A DNA stretch of 64,000 nucleotides, taken from the NCBI RefSeq assembly GCF_001832885.1, contig NZ_MKIQ01000028.1, positions 186,001 to 250,000 on the forward strand. The letters run 5' to 3'. This DNA comes from Floricoccus penangensis. GTDB taxonomy: Bacteria; Bacillota; Bacilli; Lactobacillales; Streptococcaceae. Under the pieces are notes generated by a model. That model was not told where the DNA came from and made no database searches. It was given only the letters and a program-made list of their open reading frames with translations. Positions 1-7,614 of the stretch are shown piece after piece (the stretch's first letter is position 1; the number at the start of each line of letters is the position of its first letter). Position numbers and translations under genes: made by a program.

Positions 1-155
<155 letters not shown>

Positions 156-195
156 TTATTTTAACTAAATATTTTTATTGATTATTTAATATCAT

Positions 196-480
196 TTACT
201 CAACAATAGCTAAAATTTCTGCTTCACGTACTATCAATAGTAGTTCATCATCAACTTTTACTTCAGTTCCTGCAAACTTTTCAAAGAATACTTTATCACC
301 AACTTTTACTGACGGTTCAACCAAATCACCATTCAACGTGCGACTTCCTACACCAACGGCTACAACTTCTGCTACTTGTGGTTTTTCTTGTGCTGAGCTA
401 GCAAGCACAATTCCACCTATATTTTTTTCTTCTTCTTTTTTTACACGTAAAACAATACGATCACCTAATGGTTTTAACAT
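196..480 (-). CDS. groES: Co-chaperonin GroES
   Basis: This 94-residue protein has the normal GroES length. It starts [12 protein letters not shown], contains the mobile-loop region around residues 18-32 (ending [13 protein letters not shown]), and ends with the beta-barrel core ([15 protein letters not shown]). GroES caps the GroEL ring and closes the folding chamber in the cytoplasm. A strong GGAGG ribosome site precedes the ATG. It is first in the groES-groEL operon. A perfect CIRCE element lies between promoter and start codon, so HrcA repression is expected. Confidence 0.98.
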   Translation of the reverse strand: MLKPLGDRIVLRVKKEEEKNIGGIVLASSAQEKPQVAEVVAVGVGSRTLNGDLVEPSVKVGDKVFFEKFAGTEVKVDDELLLIVREAEILAIVE

Positions 481-507
481 TATAGATAGACCTCCAATTT
501 TTATTTT

Positions 508-534
508 TTAGCACTCATCATTTACGAGTGCTAA
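508..534. promoter_or_regulatory. CIRCE operator (HrcA binding site)
   Basis: TTAGCACTC, nine bases, GAGTGCTAA: an exact match to the CIRCE consensus. It lies between the groES promoter and its ribosome site, the usual place for HrcA repression of chaperone genes. Confidence 0.97.
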
Positions 535-544
535 CTACTCTATT

Positions 545-573
545 ATTCTAATGCTTTAGTCAAAAATAGTCAA
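545..573 (-). promoter_or_regulatory. groES-groEL SigA-type promoter
   Basis: On the minus strand a -35 box TTGACT (568-573), an exact 17-base spacer and a -10 box TAGAAT (545-550) lie immediately upstream of CIRCE, giving a start point at the operator edge. Confidence 0.9.
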
Positions 574-650
574 GAAAAAATGCTTAAAATTTATCAAAAA
601 ATAGCTGTAAATTATTTCAAATACCAATCAAAAAAATTATATCTTTTCAC

Positions 651-683
651 TAAAAAAGCCACCATTTTGAAGTACAGTGGCTT
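651..683 (-). terminator. Rho-independent terminator, minus strand
   Basis: AGCCAC at 657-662 pairs with GTGGCT at 677-682, and on the minus strand the stem is followed by a run of T. It would end transcripts entering from the HAD gene and the repeat zone before the groES promoter. Confidence 0.65.
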
Positions 684-727
684 ATTATAATTCAATTATA
701 GTCGCTTAAAAATAGATTAATACATCG

Positions 728-781
728 TTGCGAGTTATACTAATAAGCTAGCTTATTAAAGTATAATCGACATCGAAGCAA
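728..781. repeat. Intergenic hairpin repeat, copy A
   Basis: The core palindrome is TTATACT ... AGTATAA (735-766), with outer TTGC (728-731) pairing with GCAA (778-781). It resembles copy B at 896-962 in layout, with compensating base changes in the arms. CATCG-GCGA-like words recur around both copies. No gene is seen between 541 and 990. Confidence 0.6.
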
Positions 782-895
782 GGCGCAGTGACATATCTTG
801 ATGAATGCTAGTTCTATCATTTATTCGTCAATTCATCACCATAAGAACTATTTGCTTTAGCAATTTTTAAGTTCTATGGGCATCGTAGCGAAGTG

Positions 896-962
896 CCTTG
901 TTTTGTGACTTACACTATAAGCTGCTTATTTAAGTGTAATCGATAGCATAGTAAAACAAAGG
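896..962. repeat. Intergenic hairpin repeat, copy B
   Basis: The core palindrome is TTACACT ... AGTGTAA (910-939), enclosed by CCTTGTTTT (896-904), which pairs with AAAACAAAGG (953-962). The T-A to C-G exchange relative to copy A keeps the stem paired, so the folded form rather than the exact sequence looks conserved. Confidence 0.6.
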
Positions 963-990
963 TATTTCTATTTTAATCAAAAATAGTATT

Positions 991-1659
991 TTATTTTTTA
1001 TCTTCAATAAAAGCTGGAACATCAGCGAGACTATCTAGAATAGCAATTGTTTTAGAACGTAATTCTTCGTCAGGTTGGATAAGATCAGGAATCATTATTA
1101 CCGGAATACCAGCAGCATGTCCTGCAATTACACCATTGTTAGAGTCTTCAAGAATAAGTAAATTATCCATATCAATTCCTAATACTTCATGTGCCTTATT
1201 GAAAATTTCTGGATCGGGCTTAGCATTTTTCACATCTTCAACTGAAACAATGTTTGAAAAACGATCAAATAAATTATTCTTCTTCAAGAGATCTTCAATT
1301 ATATCTTTATTATTACTTGAAGCAACAATTTTAGGAATATTATTTTCTTCTAAATATGAAAGCAGTTCTAATAATCCTGGTTTCATTTCAGCAACTCCAC
1401 TTTTAAGATAATCTACCACTCGTTCATAAGAAAGCTTAATAAAATCATTTACTAAATCAGATCCAAACTCTTCATCATACATTTGATGATAAGTTGCCCA
1501 GATTTCACTATCTCCAACACCTAAGAATCGATTATAGACCTCAGCATCGTAAGGAATCCCTAATTCATCCGCGACTTCTTGACTTCCTCGGTAGTAGATA
1601 CTTTCAGTATCAAAAATTAAACCATCCATATCAAAAATGACAGCTTTTATATTTTTCAT
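991..1659 (-). CDS. HAD-superfamily hydrolase, beta-phosphoglucomutase-like
   Basis: This 222-residue protein has the HAD subfamily I layout. Motif I is FDMDGLIFDTE (nucleophile and acid Asp), followed by a helical cap. Motif II is VASSN, the motif III lysine is in KPDPEIF, and motif IV is ILEDSNNG. These cytoplasmic enzymes hydrolyse or transfer phosphate on small sugar phosphates; the substrate cannot be read from sequence. An AAGGGG ribosome site precedes the ATG. The gene stands alone between ssb and the repeat zone upstream of groES, and is probably terminated at 651-683. DMDGLIFDTE is the form seen in phosphoglucomutase-like and phosphatase members alike. Confidence 0.85.
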   Translation of the reverse strand: MKNIKAVIFDMDGLIFDTESIYYRGSQEVADELGIPYDAEVYNRFLGVGDSEIWATYHQMYDEEFGSDLVNDFIKLSYERVVDYLKSGVAEMKPGLLELLSYLEENNIPKIVASSNNKDIIEDLLKKNNLFDRFSNIVSVEDVKNAKPDPEIFNKAHEVLGIDMDNLLILEDSNNGVIAGHAAGIPVIMIPDLIQPDEELRSKTIAILDSLADVPAFIEDKK

Positions 1660-1757
1660 GTTAACCCCTTTCTTATTGTTATTACTTACCTATTAAAACA
1701 TTTTTAGTCAGGGCCTTCAATCTAAAAATAAAGTTCCAAATAATCAGGCTTTAAAAT

Positions 1758-2147
1758 TTAAAAAGGCATTTCCTCTTCTTCAAGAATCAAATCGGTTGTA
1801 TCATAATTATTTTCTCTTAAAGCCTGAGCTGCACGACTTTCGAGTAATTCAAATGCTGTGCAGAGAATTTCTGTTTGATAACGTTTTTGATCCTGTTTAT
1901 CAGTATATGAACTTGTTCTTACTTCACCTTCAAGAGATAACAAGGCACCCTTTTTACCATATGAAGATAGAAGTTCAGCAAGTTTTCCCCAAGCAATAAC
2001 AGAAATGAAGTCCGCTTCTTTTTCCCCTTCCGAATTTTTAAACTTTCGGTTAACAGCGACAATGAAACGAGTGAAATTTTTATCAGTTGGGGTTTTCTTT
2101 AATTTTGGTGTATCAGTTAAACGTCCAATTAGCATTGTTTTATTCAT
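1758..2147 (-). CDS. Single-stranded DNA-binding protein (short paralogue, SsbB-like)
   Basis: The 129-residue protein begins MNKTMLIGRLTDTPKLKKTP with the OB-fold SSB signature (FTRFIVAVNR, ADFISVIAWGKLAELL). It ends in an acidic tail plus EMPF, the C-terminal tip that docks partner proteins. It lacks the long Gly/Gln-rich linker of the main SSB and is not next to rpsF/rpsR. That is the pattern of the second, competence-associated SSB of Bacilli, which protects incoming single strands. That role is inferred from length and context only. It is followed by the HAD gene and preceded by the ytpR terminator. Confidence 0.88.
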   Translation of the reverse strand: MNKTMLIGRLTDTPKLKKTPTDKNFTRFIVAVNRKFKNSEGEKEADFISVIAWGKLAELLSSYGKKGALLSLEGEVRTSSYTDKQDQKRYQTEILCTAFELLESRAAQALRENNYDTTDLILEEEEMPF

Positions 2148-2248
2148 GAAAAATTTTTGAGAAAACTTATTTTTTATTTATGGATTCATCTATCTTATAA
2201 TTTATCCATATTTTTAGTAGTCTTCCCTTCCTCCTACTTTTCTATACG

Positions 2249-2272
2249 AAAAAAGGTGAGATTTCTCTCACC
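2249..2272 (-). terminator. Terminator of the ytpP-ytpR unit
   Basis: GGTGAGA (2255-2261) and TCTCACC (2266-2272) form a perfect 7-bp stem with a 4-base loop. It is followed by six T on the minus strand, 22 bases past the ytpR stop codon. Confidence 0.9.
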
Positions 2273-2294
2273 TAAATTAAATAATATGCTTTTC

Positions 2295-2918
2295 TTATCC
2301 TTGCCAATGTTTAGCAGGATCAAATTTTTCTCCAACGACTGCATCAGAAGATAGTTCAATAATTCCACGTTTTTGAGGAGCATTTGGCAGTGCTAATTCG
2401 CGTGGGCTTGACATCATACCTGATGACGGAACACCACGAAGTTCACCATCAAAGATTAATGAACCATTTGGCATAATAGCTCCTGGAAGAGCTACAATTG
2501 TTTTTAAACCAACACGCGCATTAGGTGCTCCTGCTACGATTTGAACAGTTTCATCTTCAGAAATCTTAACTTGAGCAATATTCAAATGATCACTATCAGC
2601 ATGGGGAACAAGTTCAACAATTTCTCCAACAACAAATTTAGGATCATTATCTTCTGGAATAACTTGATCAAATCCTGATTCAGAAATCAAAGAGTTAACT
2701 TGACTAAGTTCTTCACTTGAAATCTCAACTTGTCCATTTCCAACAATCTCAAATAATTTAGAAGCTTCAAAGATATTCCATGCTACTGTTTCTCCATTAT
2801 CTTGACGGAAAACCTTAGCTACATTACCTTTGCGTTCAAAATCAAGGTCAGCACCTTTATTGTCAGCTACGATAAACATTAATACATCATTTAAATTTTG
2901 GTTATAAATTGCAATCAC
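2295..2918 (-). CDS. ytpR: YtpR-like tRNA-binding domain protein
   Basis: This 207-residue protein has an N-terminal domain of about 90 residues and a C-terminal OB-fold tRNA-binding domain from about residue 95. The latter shows VGEIVELVPHADSDHLNIAQVK and IVAGAPNARVGLKTIVALPGA, the signature shared with the PheT N-terminus and CsaA. Stand-alone YtpR proteins are widespread in Bacilli; a tRNA or RNA-binding role is assumed but not defined. The ATG directly follows the stop codon of the thioredoxin-like gene, so the two are translated from one message, as in the ytpP-ytpQ-ytpR arrangement of Bacillus. Confidence 0.88.
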   Translation of the reverse strand: MIAIYNQNLNDVLMFIVADNKGADLDFERKGNVAKVFRQDNGETVAWNIFEASKLFEIVGNGQVEISSEELSQVNSLISESGFDQVIPEDNDPKFVVGEIVELVPHADSDHLNIAQVKISEDETVQIVAGAPNARVGLKTIVALPGAIMPNGSLIFDGELRGVPSSGMMSSPRELALPNAPQKRGIIELSSDAVVGEKFDPAKHWQG

Positions 2919-3233
2919 TTATTTTACCCCTGCTAAAAATTCATTTATTTCATTTTTTGTTTTTCTTAATTTATTTACTAAACGACCAGTTTCCTTACCA
3001 TCTTCGGTAACTACAAAACTAGGTATACCCATAATACCCCACTCAATAGCAAGATCCATAAATTTATCTCGATCGATCTCAACAAAGGTAAATTCTGGGT
3101 TTTCCGCTTCAATTTCAGGCATAGATGGTTTTATAAAACGACAATCGCCACACCAATCAGCAGTAAAAAAGAAGACATTCTTCCCTTTTTCAACATATTC
3201 GGCGATTTCTTCATAGGAATTTGGAATTATCAT
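2919..3233 (-). CDS. ytpP: Thioredoxin-like protein (YtpP type)
   Basis: The 104-residue thioredoxin fold has the active-site WCGDC (Cys28 and Cys31), instead of the classical WCGPC, and the cis-proline loop GIPSF. It would act as a cytoplasmic thiol-disulfide reductant or a specialised redox partner. No signal peptide is visible. The start overlaps the end of the DUF4651-like gene by four bases and the stop abuts ytpR, so the three genes form one transcription unit. The CGDC variant makes a general thioredoxin A role less certain. Confidence 0.9.
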   Translation of the reverse strand: MIIPNSYEEIAEYVEKGKNVFFFTADWCGDCRFIKPSMPEIEAENPEFTFVEIDRDKFMDLAIEWGIMGIPSFVVTEDGKETGRLVNKLRKTKNEINEFLAGVK

Positions 3234-3526
3234 AAAGGTTTCCTTCCTGTTTCTACTATTTCAAGAGTATCATCATCAACTTCAAACTCAATACTTTCAA
3301 GTTGACCATCCTCTTCCACAACCAAACCACCTTCAAAGACGTTGTCCCTTACAGGTTCTTCCATTAACCAAGAAGTTTTAATATTATCATTGCCTAGTTC
3401 TTCCTTGACATAACTAAGCAAAGTTCTCTGTCTTTTAGCCTCTTGACTTTGATAGAGCGCATAAAGTCCAGCACCTATTGCTAGTGTCGCAGTTAATCCG
3501 AGTCCTAATTTGTGAGAAGTTTTCAT
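3230..3526 (-). CDS. Small membrane-anchored protein resembling DUF4651
   Basis: This 98-residue protein has one N-terminal hydrophobic segment (about residues 8-25, LGLGLTATLAIGAGLYALY). A short basic stretch and an acidic soluble tail rich in V, E and D follow. It looks like a type II or signal-anchored surface protein without a lipobox. In streptococci a similar small protein is encoded between pepA and the thioredoxin gene, as here, which supports the family call. The function is unknown. An AGGAGGTAAG ribosome site precedes the ATG. It is the first gene of the minus-strand unit and is divergent from pepA. Confidence 0.7.
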   Translation of the reverse strand: MKTSHKLGLGLTATLAIGAGLYALYQSQEAKRQRTLLSYVKEELGNDNIKTSWLMEEPVRDNVFEGGLVVEEDGQLESIEFEVDDDTLEIVETGRKPL

Positions 3527-3738
3527 GCCTTACCTCCTAATTAATTTCCTTCCATACTATCAGATAATAAATATTTTAACATATTTTTAGCTTTCCTTAT
3601 AGAAAAAAGAATGCTTATGAACAGAAGTCAATGTATTTTTTTTCTCAGATGTAAGCTCCTAACTCCTATATTGAATAGAAGAAATTTAGATGTTTTTTTG
3701 TTATTATTAGTAGTAAGAAATTGGAGGAAGTTTAAGAA

Positions 3739-4809
3739 ATGGAACTATTTGATAAAATAAAAACTTTGACTGAACTACAAGCTGCACCTGGTTTTGAAGG
3801 TCCAGTTCGTGATTATTTGAAGAGGGAAATAAGCCCACTCGTTGACCGTGTTGAATTTGATGGTCTTGGCGGGATATTTGGAATTAAAGAAAATTCAGAT
3901 GCCAATGCACCACGTATTATGGTTGCTGCTCATATGGATGAAGTTGCATTTATGCTATCTCGTATTGAGGAAGACGGCACTTTCCGTGTTGTTGGTCTTG
4001 GTGGTTGGAATCCCCTTGTTGTAAGCGGTCAACGTTTTACTTTGTATACTCGAGATGGTTCGCAAATTCCTGTCGTAACTGGCGGAGTTCCACCGCATCT
4101 TTTAAGAGGAGCAAATGGTCAAGCTAAGGTTCCAGCAATTGAAGATATTGTTTTTGATGCTGGATTTACTGATAAAGCTGAGGCTGAATCTTTTGGTATC
4201 CGTCCAGGAAATGTTATTATTCCACAAACCGAAACAATATTAACTGCTAACAAGAAAAATGTTATTTCAAAAGCATGGGATAACCGTTACGGTTGCCTAA
4301 TGGTCACAGAACTTTTAAACAATCTTAAAGGTGAAAGCTTGCCAAATACTCTAATTGCTGGTGCTAATATTCAAGAAGAAGTTGGCCTTCGTGGTGCCCA
4401 TGTGTCAACTACTAAATTTGATCCTGAACTTTTCTTCGCTGTAGATTGTTCTCCTGCTCAAGATACATTTGATAAAAATGCTGATGGGAAAATCGGCGAA
4501 GGTACTCTTCTTCGTATCTACGATCCAGGACATATCATGCTTAAAAACATGAAAGAGTTCCTTCTTGATACTGCAAGTGACGCTGGAATTAAAACTCAAT
4601 ACTATACTGCAAAAGGCGGAACTGACGCTGGGGCTGCTCATTTGAAAAATGATGGTGTCCCATCAACTACTATCGGGGTATGTGCACGCTATATCCATAG
4701 CCATCAAACAATCTTCAATCTGGATGATTTTGCACAAGCCCAAGCCTATCTTCAAGCAATCATTAAAAACCTTGACCGAGCAACAGTAGATACAATCAAA
4801 GGGTATTAA
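3739..4809 (+). CDS. pepA: Glutamyl aminopeptidase, M42 family
   Basis: The 356-residue protein has the M42 (PepA/FrvX) metal-ligand motifs: AAHMDEVAFM, AWDNRYG with the bridging Asp, NIQEEVGLRG with the catalytic and metal Glu pair, FAVDCS, and the late GICARYIHSH-type motif (GVCARYIHSH). Lactococcal PepA releases N-terminal Glu or Asp from peptides in the cytoplasm with two metal ions. The start follows TTGGAGGAAG. It is divergent from the DUF4651-like unit. Immediately after the stop codon, in the same frame, begins the first hairpin-ORF repeat (4813-4950), so readthrough would append that peptide. Confidence 0.95.
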   Translation: MELFDKIKTLTELQAAPGFEGPVRDYLKREISPLVDRVEFDGLGGIFGIKENSDANAPRIMVAAHMDEVAFMLSRIEEDGTFRVVGLGGWNPLVVSGQRFTLYTRDGSQIPVVTGGVPPHLLRGANGQAKVPAIEDIVFDAGFTDKAEAESFGIRPGNVIIPQTETILTANKKNVISKAWDNRYGCLMVTELLNNLKGESLPNTLIAGANIQEEVGLRGAHVSTTKFDPELFFAVDCSPAQDTFDKNADGKIGEGTLLRIYDPGHIMLKNMKEFLLDTASDAGIKTQYYTAKGGTDAGAAHLKNDGVPSTTIGVCARYIHSHQTIFNLDDFAQAQAYLQAIIKNLDRATVDTIKGY

Positions 4810-4812
4810 TAT

Positions 4813-4950
4813 AAAAGTGTTACGACTGTTTATAATTCTGACATAACCAAAGCGCACAGTTCATTAACTCCAAACGAAAGTTTGGAGCTGTGTGCTGCAT
4901 TATGGAAGAAATATAGGAGTAAAAACTGGACAAAAGAAGTGCTAGAGTGA
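4813..4950 (+). repeat. GAAA-hairpin repeat, copy R1 (open frame continuing from pepA)
   Basis: The outer stem GCGCACAG (4852-4859) pairs with CTGTGTGC (4888-4895). An 8-base bulge TTCATTAA is followed by the inner stem CTCCAAAC (4868-4875), loop GAAA and GTTTGGAG (4880-4887). The strand is also open in the pepA frame and reads ...TKAHSSLTPNESLELCAALW..., matching the peptide of copy R4 at 24 kb. Confidence 0.85.
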
Positions 4951-4976
4951 CTGTTTAGACTTTAAGCACAAGAAAA

Positions 4977-5026
4977 TTATACAGTTTATTAACTTCGATT
5001 GAAAAATCGAAGCTGTATAATTTTTT
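4977..5026 (+). repeat. GAAA-hairpin repeat, copy R2 (terminator-like)
   Basis: TTATACAG (4977-4984) pairs with CTGTATAA (5013-5020). The bulge is TTTATTAA, and the inner stem CTTCGATT / AATCGAAG closes a GAAA loop. Every stem position that differs from R1 changes in pairs. Six T follow, so this copy can also act as a terminator after pepA. Confidence 0.85.
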
Positions 5027-5055
5027 GTGGAAGAAAGTCTAGGAACGAAAGCATG

Positions 5056-5140
5056 ACAAAACAAAAAAGCGTTACGACTGTTCATATTTCTGACAAAACC
5101 AAAGCGCACTGTACATTAATTCCAAATATAGGAAAAATAA
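5056..5140 (+). repeat. GAAA-hairpin repeat, degenerate copy R3
   Basis: The left half matches R1 closely (AAAAAGCGTTACGACTGTT, then GACAAAACCAAAGCGCACTG), and the peptide frame KSVTTVHISDKTKAHCTLIP is kept. The inner hairpin has decayed to TTCC...GGAA and the right outer arm is lost. It lies just upstream of proC. Confidence 0.7.
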
Positions 5141-5177
5141 CAATTCAACTTTCTATAGAAAGAGAAGTAAAAAATAT

Positions 5178-5957
5178 ATGAAAATAGGTTTTATTGGTGC
5201 CGGAAAAATGGCACAAGCAATCATATCAGGACTTGATAAGGAAAAGTTTGAAGTATATATTTCAAGCCGTGATTTTGAAAAAACAAGTATAATTGCTAAA
5301 AATCTTGGTGTTAACCAAGCTAAAGATAATATTGAATTAGCTAAATCTGTTGATGTTGTAATTATGAGTGTTAAACCACAAGTCATGCCTAAAGTTTTAA
5401 CAGAAGTTAAAGACTACCTTAAAGGAAAACTAATGCTTTCAATTGCTGCTGGTTTAACTTTAGAAAACCTGGCTGGCTTAACAAGTAAGCAACTAGAAAT
5501 TGTTCGTATTATGCCAAATATCAATGCTACTATTAAAGAATCTACTACTGCTATTTGTCCAAATGAATTAGTAGCAGATACTAATCTTGAGATTGCTAAA
5601 GAGATTTTTTCTTCTATTGGACAAATCTTCCAGATTGAAGAAAAAGACTTCTCTACATTCTCTGCTATTGCTGGATCAAGTCCTGCCTTCATTTACATCT
5701 TTATTGATGCCCTTAGCCGCGCAGGTGTTCTTCACGGTATGCCTAAAGACTTGGCAACTGAAATTGTTGCTTCAACAGTAAGTGCATCTGCAAATATGCT
5801 TGCTCAATCAGGAGAAAATCCTTGGTCACTTGTTGATAAGGTATCAAGCCCTGGTGGAACAACTGTTGAAGGTGTTGTTAGCTTGGAAGAGAATAGATTT
5901 GTTGCTTCAGTAATTGATGCAGTAACAAAAACAATTGAAAAAGATAAAAGATTATAA
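5178..5957 (+). CDS. proC: Pyrroline-5-carboxylate reductase
   Basis: The 259-residue enzyme starts MKIGFIGAGKMAQAII, the Rossmann NAD(P) loop GxGxMA. It has VIMSVKPQ in the dinucleotide domain and the C-terminal ProC signature FSAIAGSSPAFIYIFIDALSRAGV, then SPGGTTVEGV. It catalyses the last step of proline synthesis (pyrroline-5-carboxylate to proline) in the cytoplasm. The start follows AGAGAAG. Its upstream region is made of the GAAA-hairpin repeats, with R2 separating it from pepA. A strong terminator follows at 5965-6010. Confidence 0.96.
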   Translation: MKIGFIGAGKMAQAIISGLDKEKFEVYISSRDFEKTSIIAKNLGVNQAKDNIELAKSVDVVIMSVKPQVMPKVLTEVKDYLKGKLMLSIAAGLTLENLAGLTSKQLEIVRIMPNINATIKESTTAICPNELVADTNLEIAKEIFSSIGQIFQIEEKDFSTFSAIAGSSPAFIYIFIDALSRAGVLHGMPKDLATEIVASTVSASANMLAQSGENPWSLVDKVSSPGGTTVEGVVSLEENRFVASVIDAVTKTIEKDKRL

Positions 5958-5964
5958 AATAATG

Positions 5965-6010
5965 CGAATCTAACACACATCCAATTTTGGTTGTCATAGG
6001 TTCGTTTTTT
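5965..6010 (+). terminator. proC terminator
   Basis: CGAATCTA (5965-5972) pairs with TAGGTTCG (5997-6004) with one G-T wobble, followed by six T. The rest of the 334-base gap to the kinase gene (6011-6158) shows no gene. Confidence 0.8.
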
Positions 6011-6158
6011 CTTAAATTTAAATCTCCATTATCTAATTCCTACCGCAAATTTCATGTATACTTTATAATTTTTCAGAGATTTTTATTATATTTTTACAAA
6101 TATATTCGTCTAAATTTCAATTTTTCTTTAACGCTTACGAAATGTTTTTGTAATATTA

Positions 6159-6187
6159 TTGACACAATACGCAATAAATAGTAATAT
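6159..6187 (+). promoter_or_regulatory. Promoter of the AgrC/AgrA-type system
   Basis: TTGACA (6159-6164), 17 bases, TAATAT (6182-6187): near-perfect SigA boxes about 100 bases upstream of the kinase start, leaving a long untranslated leader. Confidence 0.85.
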
Positions 6188-6291
6188 TTTGTGTAGAAGA
6201 ATATTTAAACATTCAACATTCCTAGATTTAGAAAGTTTAAATATTAATTATACAGAAAAATAAAAAATTTCATCTGAAGTCAGGAATAATT

Positions 6292-7614
6292 ATGTTAATC
6301 AACCTATGGATGAGCTATCTTGAGATTCTCATTATAATTTTCGCTTTTATTTTCTTAATATACAAGAAAAATAATTGGAAACTTAATCTTGCTAATGTTT
6401 CAATCTTACTTGCATTATTCATTTTAATTTATATAGCTGGCATCCATCCATCAGTTGCTACTTTTTTAGTCGTTTTATTTCTCTTTTTTATTTCAATTTA
6501 TGAGAGAATATCGCAAATCTTTTTCACCATATCTATTCCCGTCGTCACATCGCAGACAATTATCAATTGTACCCCAAAGTTAGATTTTTGGATCTTTGAT
6601 GATTCTATGCAAGAAAATGTCAGAATTCTTCTCATTATTTCAGGTATTTTTGTAATAATTTTCCTTATAACTTTTCTTGCAAGGAGACTTATATATAAAT
6701 ATCCAAGTAGTAGAATTCTTGCTAGCATTGGATGTATTGGATTTCTAATCGGTGCATGTATTTACATCAGAGATTTAGTTGAGTACTTTCACCTTTACGC
6801 AAGATTTTTCAATACACAAGGCACTTTTTTTGTTGAAATACTATTTACAATTATATTGAGTTTAGCACTTGTTTTGGTAATTGCCTTTTATGCCTATAAA
6901 CGAAATCAAGAACTCATGTCTGAAAATAAAAGAAAAGATATTGAAAATGAAATATCTACAATTTATGTTGAACAAATTCAAAGACAATATCAAGATGTTA
7001 GGAATTTTAAGCATGACTATGTAAATATTCTTCTTTCAATGGAACTTTATATGGACGAAGGAAATATGGATAATCTTAAGGAGTATTTTTATAAAGAAAT
7101 TGCACCAACTAAAGAGATTACTGATATAAATAGAATTGGCTTTCAAAGTCTTAATAATATTCAATCAATGGAAATTAGGGGAATCTTTATTAACAAATTA
7201 AGAAATGTTAATGATAAAATAAAAATTCATATAGATATACCTGAAAATGTTCTTCCTCAAAATATTAATAATTCTGTAAATCTAGTTAGAATCATCGGTA
7301 TTATACTTGATAATGCTCTAGAGGAATTAAGTTCTCTTATTGAAAATGGAAAACCTGGACAATTAAACATTGCTATTTTCCCTCTAGAAAAACGAGCCGT
7401 AATTGTTATTGAAAACTCTATGGCTGAAGAAAGAAAAGACATTTCGCATATAAATGAGAAGGGTATTTCATCGAAAGGAGAAAATAGAGGACTTGGGCTA
7501 TACAATATTCAAAGTATTGTTAAATCCTCATATAATATTGATTTAGCAACTAGCACTGAAAACTATAAATTTAGGCAGAAATTATCTGTGAAAGGAGGTA
7601 CAATTAATGATTGA
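6292..7614 (+). CDS. AgrC/ComD-type sensor histidine kinase (GHKL)
   Basis: This 440-residue protein has six or seven hydrophobic segments in the first 205 residues. A linker helix and the phosphoacceptor motif NFKHDYVNILLS (His241) follow. The C-terminal GHKL ATPase domain shows N-box NLVRIIGIILDNALEEL and G-box GENRGLGLYNIQSIV. This is the peptide-sensing kinase class (AgrC, ComD, BlpH) that phosphorylates LytTR regulators. The start has a weak CAGGAATA ribosome site. It overlaps the regulator gene by 8 bases. No AgrB or AgrD homologue or obvious pheromone precursor is visible nearby, so the signal is unknown. Confidence 0.93.
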   Translation: MLINLWMSYLEILIIIFAFIFLIYKKNNWKLNLANVSILLALFILIYIAGIHPSVATFLVVLFLFFISIYERISQIFFTISIPVVTSQTIINCTPKLDFWIFDDSMQENVRILLIISGIFVIIFLITFLARRLIYKYPSSRILASIGCIGFLIGACIYIRDLVEYFHLYARFFNTQGTFFVEILFTIILSLALVLVIAFYAYKRNQELMSENKRKDIENEISTIYVEQIQRQYQDVRNFKHDYVNILLSMELYMDEGNMDNLKEYFYKEIAPTKEITDINRIGFQSLNNIQSMEIRGIFINKLRNVNDKIKIHIDIPENVLPQNINNSVNLVRIIGIILDNALEELSSLIENGKPGQLNIAIFPLEKRAVIVIENSMAEERKDISHINEKGISSKGENRGLGLYNIQSIVKSSYNIDLATSTENYKFRQKLSVKGGTIND

